Origin: Terriglobia bacterium
GTDB lineage: Bacteria; Acidobacteriota; Terriglobia; UBA7540
Assembly (NCBI GenBank): GCA_030049455.1
Contig: JASIKV010000200.1
Location: forward strand, 1-8,379
Reading direction: 5' to 3'
Length of the DNA stretch: 8,379 nt
The notes beneath the pieces were generated by a model. That model saw only the letters and a program-made list of their open reading frames with translations. It ran no database searches and was not told the DNA's origin. The stretch's first letter is position 1; each line of letters starts with the position of its first letter. A program made the position numbers and the translations under genes. Below, in pieces: positions 1 through 5,516 of this stretch.

Positions 1-1284
1 GGTGAAATGGAAGCGGCGCTGAAGCGCGCGCGCAGCATTCGCAAGAGTCCGAGCCTGCGCAGGCTCCCTTCTTATTGGGACGCCTACCAGGGCGGGACCT
101 ACGAGCCGTCGATGGAAGTCGAAACGGCGGTGCGCGCCGAAGAACTCCTGACCGTCGGCGAATTGATGGCGCGCGTCCCCCCGGGGTTTTCAGTTCATCC
201 CAAGGTGAAAAAGCTGCTCGAGCAGCGCCTGCAGATGACGCAGGGCCGCATGCCCATCGACTTCGGGTCGGCCGAGCTGATGGCCTATGGCACGCTGCTT
301 CGCCAGGGAACGCCCGTGCGCCTGAGCGGGCAGGACAGCCGCCGCGGAACATTCAACCAGCGGCACGCCACGCTTTTCGATGCGCAGACGGAGGCCGCGT
401 ACACGCCGCTCGCCAACATTGACGTCCACCAGCCGGCGTTTGAGATTTACGATTCGCCGCTCTCGGAAGCCGCCGTGGTGGGCTTCGAGTACGGATACAG
501 CCGCGATTACCCGGAGACGTTGACGTTGTGGGAAGCGCAGTTCGGCGACTTCGCCAACGGCGCGCAGGTATACATCGATCAATTCATCTCGGCAGGCGAG
601 GACAAGTGGGGGCTGCTCTCGGGCCTGGTCCTGCTGCTCCCGCACGGATACGAAGGCCAGGGGCCGGAACACTCCAGCGCGCGCATTGAACGGTTTCTTC
701 AGGTTGCGGCGCGCGACAACGTGCAGATTTGCCAGCCCACCACCGCGGCGCAGTATTTCCACATGCTGCGGCTGCAGGCCCTGCGGCGATGGCGCAAGCC
801 GCTGGTGGTTTTTACGCCCAAAGGCATGCTGCGCCACCCCGCGGCGCTGTCTCCCTTGCAGGAATTTACCGGCGGCCGGTTCCAAACCGTAATCCCCGAC
901 GCGGAGGGTGCGGGCGCCGAGCGCGTGCTGGTGGCCACGGGGAAGATCGTTCACGCCCTGCGCGCGGAACGGAAGAAACTGGGTGGCGCGAACACCGCGA
1001 TCATCGCTCTGGAACAGCTTTTCCCTTTTCCTGAGAGCGAATTGTCGGCGGCGCTCAACCTGCACCCCGCGGCGAAGGAAGTGGTGTGGGTGCAGGAAGA
1101 GCCGGCTAACATGGGAGCGCTTTCCTTCATGATGCCGCGTCTGCGGCGCCTGGCCAAGCCGCGCTCCGTGCGCTCGGTCAAGCTCACCGCCAGCCCCAGC
1201 CCGGCGACGGGCTCCGGCAAGGGCCACGAGGTGCAGCAGAAAACCCTGCTCGCGCTGGCCTTCGCATCTGCCAAAGCGGTTTGA
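1..1284 (+). CDS. sucA: 2-oxoglutarate dehydrogenase E1 component, C-terminal part (5' end outside window)
   Basis: This is the thiamine-diphosphate-dependent E1 subunit of the 2-oxoglutarate dehydrogenase complex. It decarboxylates 2-oxoglutarate and passes the succinyl group to the lipoyl E2 subunit in the TCA cycle (cytoplasm). The frame is open from base 1, so the Met at base 7 is almost certainly internal; about 427 residues are present. Counted from that Met, family blocks appear in order: RGTFNQRHA (113-121), YTPLANI (132-138), LSEAAVVGFEYGY (152-164), LWEAQFGDFANGAQVYIDQF (174-193), LPHGYEGQGPEHSSARIERF (211-230) and KPLVVFTPKGMLRHP (264-278). The first blocks are the transketolase-like pyrimidine-binding domain. 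The rest, ending in the family's SPATGSG-type tail, is the E1 C-terminal domain. The E in LSEAAV fits the cofactor-activating glutamate by position. No E2 gene follows; the next gene is convergent after 39 bases without a clear terminator. The family call is secure. A pyruvate dehydrogenase E1 is excluded by the HGYEGQGPEHSSAR block. Confidence 0.96.
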   Translation, partial: GEMEAALKRARSIRKSPSLRRLPSYWDAYQGGTYEPSMEVETAVRAEELLTVGELMARVPPGFSVHPKVKKLLEQRLQMTQGRMPIDFGSAELMAYGTLLRQGTPVRLSGQDSRRGTFNQRHATLFDAQTEAAYTPLANIDVHQPAFEIYDSPLSEAAVVGFEYGYSRDYPETLTLWEAQFGDFANGAQVYIDQFISAGEDKWGLLSGLVLLLPHGYEGQGPEHSSARIERFLQVAARDNVQICQPTTAAQYFHMLRLQALRRWRKPLVVFTPKGMLRHPAALSPLQEFTGGRFQTVIPDAEGAGAERVLVATGKIVHALRAERKKLGGANTAIIALEQLFPFPESELSAALNLHPAAKEVVWVQEEPANMGALSFMMPRLRRLAKPRSVRSVKLTASPSPATGSGKGHEVQQKTLLALAFASAKAV

Positions 1285-1323
1285 ATCGAGCCCCCCGGCC
1301 GGATGGGTTCCTGAAAAGGGTGA

Positions 1324-2436
1324 TCAGGTCTTCGGCGAAAGTCGCGCTTTCCACTCCGCCTGCCGGAGCGCCGACTGGATCATCAGCATCTCTCCCACGT
1401 GATCCATGGTGAGCATCCCGACCAGGCTGCCGTCATGAACCACCGGCAGCGCGCGGGCCTGGGAGCCGCTCAATACGGCAAGCGCTTTTTCCAGCATGTC
1501 GTGCGAATCCACTACCGCCACATCCCGGTTCATGGCGTCGCGCACGCGGCCGCCCATGCCGCCTTGCGCGAGGGAGCGCATCAGGGCTTCGCGCGTCAGC
1601 ACGCCCAGCACGTGATCTCCGAAGACGACGGGGAAATCGTGTTGCCAGCCGCCCAGCACCTGGTCAACGGCGGCGGAGAGCGGATCGTCCGGGTTCAGCG
1701 TGCGGAAGCTGGTAAGCATCGCCTGCCGCACGGGAATTCCTCCCAGCGAACTGTGCACCTGGACCATGGCCGACTCCTGCTCCGCCCCCATCCAGACGAA
1801 GAGGGCGATGAAGACCAGAAACGGGTCGGTGAACAGTCCGGCGAGGCCGAAAACAAAGGCGATGGCCTGGCCCACGCGCGCGGCGGTCAGGGTCGCCCGC
1901 GTGTATTCCATGCGCGTGGCCAGCAGGGCGCGCAACATTCTGCCGCCATCCATGGGAAACGCCGGAATCAGGTTGAAAGCCAGCAGCCAGAGGTTGACCA
2001 CCATCAGGTTGTCCAGAAAGCTGCCGCCCGTCCAGGTAAATTGCGTCAAGAATTGAAGGTGAAGACCCGCAGCCATCCCGGCGACGAAAATCACTGCGGC
2101 AATCAGGGCATTCACCGCGGGTCCGGCCAGCGCCACCCAGAGTTCCTGAAGGGGTATGTCGGGCATGCGCTCCAGGCGCGCCAGTCCGCCGATGGGCAGA
2201 AGCGTGATGTCGCGCGTTTTGATTCCGTAGTGCCGCGCCGCGAGCGCGTGGCCCAGCTCATGCAGGACGATGCAGGCGAAGATCGCCAGGATGAAGATAA
2301 CGCCCCGAATTGCGGTTTGAACGGAGCTCCCCTCCCGCCAGTTTACAAAGAGAATGAAGAGGATGAGGAGCAGAAATGTGGCATGAACATAGATGCCGAT
2401 CCCGGCAAGTTTCCCGATTTTCCACGACCACCGCAT
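1324..2436 (-). CDS. Site-2 protease family (M50) membrane metalloprotease with C-terminal CBS pair
   Basis: A predicted polytopic zinc metalloprotease that cleaves within the membrane; its substrate is unknown. With the chosen start it has 370 residues. The zinc site is seen as HELGH (59-63) and NLIPAFPMDGGR (155-166, Asp163 as the likely third ligand). Hydrophobic segments lie at about 15-32, 43-62, 100-124, 143-160 and 190-217. The C-terminus carries two CBS domains, about 237-293 and 300-360 (for example DFPVVFGDHVLGVLTRE and ALPVVHDGSLVGMLTMDHV). In related proteins CBS pairs bind adenine nucleotides and gate activity, so energy-state control is a reasonable inference. I chose the ATG at 2436 because AAGGGAA lies 5-6 bases upstream and MRWSWKIGKLAGIGIYVHAT is the usual N-terminus of this group. 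The frame extends to a TTG at 2514, but that adds a polar, unconserved 26-residue lead. The gene is convergent with sucA and divergent from maeB, so it is probably monocistronic. Confidence 0.92.
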   Translation of the reverse strand: MRWSWKIGKLAGIGIYVHATFLLLILFILFVNWREGSSVQTAIRGVIFILAIFACIVLHELGHALAARHYGIKTRDITLLPIGGLARLERMPDIPLQELWVALAGPAVNALIAAVIFVAGMAAGLHLQFLTQFTWTGGSFLDNLMVVNLWLLAFNLIPAFPMDGGRMLRALLATRMEYTRATLTAARVGQAIAFVFGLAGLFTDPFLVFIALFVWMGAEQESAMVQVHSSLGGIPVRQAMLTSFRTLNPDDPLSAAVDQVLGGWQHDFPVVFGDHVLGVLTREALMRSLAQGGMGGRVRDAMNRDVAVVDSHDMLEKALAVLSGSQARALPVVHDGSLVGMLTMDHVGEMLMIQSALRQAEWKARLSPKT

Positions 2437-2575
2437 GCGCTTCCCTTTCTCCCGCGCTCCCGGCCGGCGGCGAACGCCTGATTCAAAGTTAGCACCGCAC
2501 TCAACCTGCCGCAAGCCGCGCGCGGCCGGGTGGTGTTCTAGATTGACCGCAGCGCCGACCTTCAGGCCGGCACGT

Positions 2576-2601
2576 GCTGACCCCGCCCGGGCGGGGTCAG
2601 C
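2576..2601. promoter_or_regulatory. Perfect 26-base palindrome, candidate operator upstream of maeB
   Basis: The arm GCTGACCCCGCCC (2576-2588) is followed with no spacer by its exact reverse complement (2589-2601). It lies 104 bases upstream of the maeB ATG, in the divergent intergenic region. No T-tract follows on either strand and neither gene ends here, so a terminator is unlikely. Its size and perfect symmetry suit a dimeric DNA-binding protein, or a cruciform or RNA hairpin if transcribed. The structure is certain; the regulatory role is inferred. Confidence 0.5.
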
Positions 2602-2603
2602 GT

Positions 2604-2609
2604 TACAAT
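2604..2609 (+). promoter_or_regulatory. Possible maeB -10 element (TACAAT)
   Basis: TACAAT matches the sigma70 -10 consensus at five of six bases and starts three bases after the palindrome. No good -35 is found at normal spacing, because that region is the palindrome itself. The layout would fit a promoter controlled by a protein bound at the palindrome. TATGAT at 2647-2652 is an alternative. Weak evidence. Confidence 0.25.
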
Positions 2610-2691
2610 GCCTCGCGCAGGGCGCGAGATTTGTCTTGCGGTGCGATATGATGTAAGCAGAGCGCCAGTCAATGCAATGGATGAAATGTCC

Positions 2692-2698
2692 GAGGGGG
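2692..2698 (+). promoter_or_regulatory. maeB: maeB ribosome binding site
   Basis: GAGGGGG lies seven bases before the ATG at 2706. It selects this start over the out-of-frame ATG at 2701, which is too close. It also agrees with the conserved N-terminus MDIHKQDALDYHRSGRKGKI. Confidence 0.75.
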
Positions 2699-2705
2699 CA
2701 ATGCC

Positions 2706-5000
2706 ATGGATATTCACAAACAGGATGCGCTGGATTACCACCGCTCCGGGCGAAAGGGCAAGATTGAAGTCGTTCCCACCAAACCCTGCCGCACGCAATG
2801 GGATTTGAGTCTGGCCTATTCCCCCGGCGTCGCGGAGCCGTGCCTGGAAATTCACTCCCACCCTGAAACCGCGTTCGAATACACCACGCGCGGAAATCTG
2901 GTGGCCGTAATTTCGAACGGCACGGCCGTTCTGGGCCTGGGAAACATCGGAGCCCTCGCCGGCAAGCCCGTAATGGAAGGCAAGGGGGTGCTCTTCAAGC
3001 GCTTCGCGGATATTGACGTTTTCGATCTGGAAGTGAATTCCGAAAAACCGGATGAGGTCATCCGCCTCTGCCAGCTTCTGGAACCGACTTTCGGCGGAAT
3101 CAATCTGGAAGACATCAAAGCGCCGGAGTGCTTTTACATTGAGCAAACTTTGCGGAAGACCATGGAAATTCCGGTATTCCATGATGACCAGCACGGCACG
3201 GCAATCATTTCCGGCGCCGCACTGCTGAACGCCCTGGAGATTGTGGGCAAAGACATCGGCAAAGTCCGCGTGGTCTTCAACGGCGCCGGAGCCTCCGGAA
3301 TCGCCTGCGCGGAACACTACATTCATCTGGGCGTGCGTCCCGAAAACATACTACTCTGCGACACCCAGGGGGTGGTTTACGAAGGCCGCGAAGCGAATAT
3401 GAATCCCTACAAGGCGCGGTTTGCGGTGAAGACCGACCGCCGCACGCTGGCCGACGCCTTCAAGGGCGCGGACGTGTTTGCCGGCCTCTCGGTGGCAAAT
3501 TGCGTAACGCCGGAGATGCTGCGCTCCATGGCCGAGCGGCCCATCGTTTTCGCATTGGCGAATCCCGTACCCGAAATCTCCTATGACGAAGCCAAAGCCG
3601 CCCGTCCCGACGCCATCATCGCCACCGGCCGGTCCGACTATCCCAACCAGGTGAACAACGTTTTGGGATTTCCCTTTATCTTTCGCGGAGCGCTCGACGT
3701 GCGGGCGCGCGCCATCAACGAGGCCATGAAGCTGGCGGCCACACGCGCTCTGGCGGCCCTCACCAAGGAGGATGTGCCCGATACCGTCCTGCGCGCTTAC
3801 GGCGTCAGCCGCATGCACTTCGGCCCGGAGTACATCATTCCCAAACCCTTTGATCCGCGCGTGCTGATCTGGGAATCCGCCGCGGTGGCCGAGGCCGCCA
3901 TGTCCAGCGGCGCGGCGCGCATCACGGTGGACCTCGACGAGTATCGCGAACAACTGCAGCGGCGCCTGGGCCGCACCTACGCGGTGATGCAGAATATCCG
4001 CTACCGCGCCAAAGCCGCGCCCAAGCGCATCGTCTTTTCCGAAGGCGAGCACGAAAAGATCGTCCGCGCCAGCATCCGCCTGGTTGAGGAAAACATCGCC
4101 CGCCCGATTCTGCTGGGCAGGCCGGCGGTGATTGAAAACCGGTTCCACGAACTGGGCCTCGACAAGCAAGGCGTGGAAATCGTCGAGCCTGCAAAGTCCG
4201 CGCGCCTGCCCGTCTACATCGACGAATTGTTCCGCCTTCGCCAGCGTTCCGGAATTACCCGCGCCGAAGCTCATGAGTGGATGCTGAACAGCAATTACTT
4301 CGGCGCCATGATGGTGAATATGGGCGACGCGGACGGCTTCGTGGCCGGCGTCAGCCAGCATTACCCCGATACCATCCGGCCCGCCCTGCAAATCATCCGC
4401 ACGCGGCCCGGCGTGAAACGAGTGTCCGGGCTCTACGTGATCGTAACCAAAAAGGACGTCTACTTTTTCGCCGACACCACCGTGAACATCGAGCCCGACT
4501 CCGAAGATCTGGCCGAAATCGCCATTCTCTCGGCCGAAGTCGCGCGCTGGTTCAACATGGAACCGCGCGTCGCCATGCTTTCGTTTTCAAACTTCGGCAG
4601 CACGCGGCATCCGCTGGTTGACAAAGTCCGGAAGGCCACGGCCCTGGTGAAAGAAAAGGCCTTCGGACTGATGGTGGATGGTGAAATGCAGGCGGACACG
4701 GCCATCGTCCCCGAACTGGTGGTGGAGGACTATCCCTTTTCCAAGGTAAAGGGCGACGCCAATGTCCTGGTTTTCCCCAGCCTCGAGGCCGGGAACATCG
4801 CGTACAAGTTAATGATGCGCATGGGCGGCGCCGAGGCGCTTGGGCCGATCCTGATGGGTATGGCCAAGCCCGTACACGTGCTGGCGCGCGGCTCCAGCGT
4901 GGAAGAGATCGTCAACATGGCCGCCATCGCCGTTGTGCACGCGCAGGCGGGAGTATTGGGAATCCGGCAGTCCAGCGCCGCGAAGTCAGCCGTTTCCTAG
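2706..5000 (+). CDS. maeB: Malic enzyme fused to phosphotransacetylase-like domain (MaeB type)
   Basis: This enzyme oxidatively decarboxylates malate to pyruvate and CO2 with reduction of NADP(+) (cofactor choice inferred from the MaeB family). It supplies NADPH and pyruvate during growth on acids. It has 764 residues, the normal size for the two-domain form. The malic enzyme domain (about 1-430) shows LAYSPGVA with Tyr38, EGKGVLFKRFADIDVFD with Lys93, likely metal ligands in INLEDIKAPE (Glu135, Asp136) and FHDDQHGTA (Asp160, Asp161), and the nucleotide-binding GAGASG (193-198). The second domain runs from KRIVFSEGEHEK (440) to the end and resembles phosphotransacetylase, including LSFSNFGS (625-632) and GNIAYKLMMRMGGAEALGPI. 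By eye its active-site block reads LARGSSVEE, with Ala727 where Methanosarcina Pta has its catalytic serine, so transferase activity is unlikely. In studied MaeB proteins this domain instead acts as a regulatory acetyl-CoA-binding module. It is transcribed alone, divergent from the protease gene. Confidence 0.96.
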   Translation: MDIHKQDALDYHRSGRKGKIEVVPTKPCRTQWDLSLAYSPGVAEPCLEIHSHPETAFEYTTRGNLVAVISNGTAVLGLGNIGALAGKPVMEGKGVLFKRFADIDVFDLEVNSEKPDEVIRLCQLLEPTFGGINLEDIKAPECFYIEQTLRKTMEIPVFHDDQHGTAIISGAALLNALEIVGKDIGKVRVVFNGAGASGIACAEHYIHLGVRPENILLCDTQGVVYEGREANMNPYKARFAVKTDRRTLADAFKGADVFAGLSVANCVTPEMLRSMAERPIVFALANPVPEISYDEAKAARPDAIIATGRSDYPNQVNNVLGFPFIFRGALDVRARAINEAMKLAATRALAALTKEDVPDTVLRAYGVSRMHFGPEYIIPKPFDPRVLIWESAAVAEAAMSSGAARITVDLDEYREQLQRRLGRTYAVMQNIRYRAKAAPKRIVFSEGEHEKIVRASIRLVEENIARPILLGRPAVIENRFHELGLDKQGVEIVEPAKSARLPVYIDELFRLRQRSGITRAEAHEWMLNSNYFGAMMVNMGDADGFVAGVSQHYPDTIRPALQIIRTRPGVKRVSGLYVIVTKKDVYFFADTTVNIEPDSEDLAEIAILSAEVARWFNMEPRVAMLSFSNFGSTRHPLVDKVRKATALVKEKAFGLMVDGEMQADTAIVPELVVEDYPFSKVKGDANVLVFPSLEAGNIAYKLMMRMGGAEALGPILMGMAKPVHVLARGSSVEEIVNMAAIAVVHAQAGVLGIRQSSAAKSAVS

Positions 5001-5020
5001 CGCCGGTGTCCCGCCCCCTT

Positions 5021-5058
5021 GGCATCAGCATCCCGCCCCTGCGCGCGGGCCGGATGCC
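5021..5058 (+). terminator. Imperfect inverted repeat after maeB, possible terminator
   Basis: GGCATC (5021-5026) pairs with GATGCC (5053-5058), and inside it CCCGC (5032-5036) pairs with GCGGG (5045-5049). It starts 20 bases after the maeB stop and ends before the padR promoter, the right place for a terminator. There is no T-tract after the stem and internal bulges weaken it, so this is tentative. Confidence 0.3.
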
Positions 5059-5082
5059 TGCGCCCCACCCCCTATTTCCCTG

Positions 5083-5111
5083 TTGACATTCTACAGAGAC
5101 AGACTTATTCT
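5083..5111 (+). promoter_or_regulatory. Sigma70-like promoter of the padR-permease unit
   Basis: A perfect -35 (TTGACA, 5083-5088) is followed after exactly 17 bases by TATTCT (5106-5111, four of six consensus bases). Transcription would start near 5118, giving a leader of about 23 bases before padR. The spacer holds a tandem near-repeat, ACAGAG then ACAGAC (5093-5104), which could be part of a repressor site. PadR proteins commonly repress their own promoter, so autoregulation is inferred. Confidence 0.7.
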
Positions 5112-5125
5112 CCTGTTGGCGGCCT

Positions 5126-5133
5126 AAAGGAGA
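5126..5133 (+). promoter_or_regulatory. padR ribosome binding site
   Basis: AAAGGAGA lies seven bases before the ATG at 5141. It is close to the ideal Shine-Dalgarno sequence and fixes the padR start. Confidence 0.85.
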
Positions 5134-5140
5134 TAGTCCC

Positions 5141-5473
5141 ATGGGACAGGAAGTGTTGCAAGGCACGCTTGACCTGATGGTGCTGAAGGTGCTCGAGAGC
5201 ATGGGGCCGATGCACGGCTACGGCATTGCGCGCCGGCTGGAACAAATCTCGGAAAACCTGCTGCACATGAATCAGGGCACGCTCTACCCTGCTCTGCTGC
5301 GCCTCCAACAGCGCGGATGGGTCAGCTCAAAGTGGGGGGCTTCCGACAACAATCGCAAGGCCAAGTTTTACTCGCTTACCAAGGCAGGGCGAAAGCAGCT
5401 TATGGCGGAAGAAGAGAATTGGGGACGCACGGCGGCGCTGATGCAGAGGCTGCTGGCGGAAACGTCAAGTTAA
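5141..5473 (+). CDS. PadR family transcriptional regulator
   Basis: A small cytoplasmic DNA-binding protein of 110 residues, the size of the short PadR class that has only a winged helix-turn-helix plus one C-terminal helix for dimerisation. Seen in order are LQGTLDLMVLKVLESMGPMH (6-25, first helices), HGYGIARRLEQ (25-35), the recognition region NQGTLYPALLRLQQRGWVSS (44-63), the wing including RKAKFYSLTKAGRKQL (72-87), and the C-terminal helix (about 88-108). The strong promoter and ribosome binding site directly upstream, and the permease gene 43 bases downstream in the same direction, indicate a two-gene operon in which PadR probably represses its own unit in response to an unknown ligand. 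PadR genes directly in front of ADOP-type permeases are a recurrent arrangement in Acidobacteriota. The ligand cannot be deduced from sequence. Confidence 0.95.
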   Translation: MGQEVLQGTLDLMVLKVLESMGPMHGYGIARRLEQISENLLHMNQGTLYPALLRLQQRGWVSSKWGASDNNRKAKFYSLTKAGRKQLMAEEENWGRTAALMQRLLAETSS

Positions 5474-5498
5474 CAGTCATCAGTTTTCAGTCGTCAGT
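5474..5498 (+). repeat. Tandem pair of CAGTC(A/G)TCAGT repeats between padR and permease
   Basis: CAGTCATCAGT (5474-5484) and CAGTCGTCAGT (5488-5498) are separated by TTT, giving a 14-base period. The first copy begins at the base after the padR TAA, and the second ends two bases before the purine-rich ribosome binding site of the next gene. An identical copy of the first unit follows the permease gene. Confidence 0.75.
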
Positions 5499-5500
5499 AA

Positions 5501-5508
5501 GGAAGGGG
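5501..5508 (+). promoter_or_regulatory. Permease gene ribosome binding site
   Basis: GGAAGGGG ends eight bases before the ATG at 5517. It supports that start, which also gives the conserved short prefix before the first membrane segment. Confidence 0.7.
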
Positions 5509-5516
5509 CGGCGCAA

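Larger units (their letters stand above)
2437..2705. other. Divergent intergenic region between protease gene and maeB
   Basis: These 269 bases separate two divergent start codons and must hold the promoters of both genes. Visible structure is concentrated on the maeB side: a perfect 26-base palindrome, a TACAAT hexamer just after it, and a small hairpin (CTCGCGC, 2612-2618, with GCGCGAG, 2622-2628, three-base loop). TATGAT at 2647-2652 is another -10-like hexamer without a recognisable -35. On the protease side I see no convincing promoter. No small gene with a good ribosome binding site stands out. Confidence 0.7.

Noticed and set aside
190..1227. Minus-strand open frame of 345 codons opposite sucA
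   Set aside because: Arg/Ala-rich translation without domain signature, fully covered by conserved E1 sequence on the other strand.
1399..2481. Plus-strand open frame of 360 codons opposite the protease gene
   Set aside because: The minus-strand frame has the HELGH, MDGGR and CBS signatures. This frame has a skewed His/Gln/Arg/Gly composition and nothing recognisable.
2437..2514. 26-codon N-terminal extension of the protease to a TTG at 2514
   Set aside because: It lacks a ribosome binding site and conserved sequence, whereas the ATG at 2436 has a purine-rich site and begins at the family's usual N-terminus.
2576..2601. Palindrome read as a rho-independent terminator
   Set aside because: No T-tract follows on either strand, and both adjacent genes start, not end, at this intergenic region.
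2562..3326. Minus-strand open frame of 254 codons across the maeB upstream region and its 5' part
   Set aside because: It is mostly antisense to the malic enzyme catalytic domain, and its C-terminal end runs through the palindrome. No motif or good ribosome binding site was seen.
3351..4391. Long open frame of 346 codons on the minus strand inside maeB
   Set aside because: It is wholly antisense to a strongly conserved enzyme gene, has His/Gly/Arg-rich low-complexity composition and no recognisable motif. High-GC codon bias often leaves such antisense frames open.
5474..5498. Tandem repeats read as a CRISPR fragment
   Set aside because: The units are only 11 bases with a 3-base gap. There are no spacers of normal length and no cas genes.
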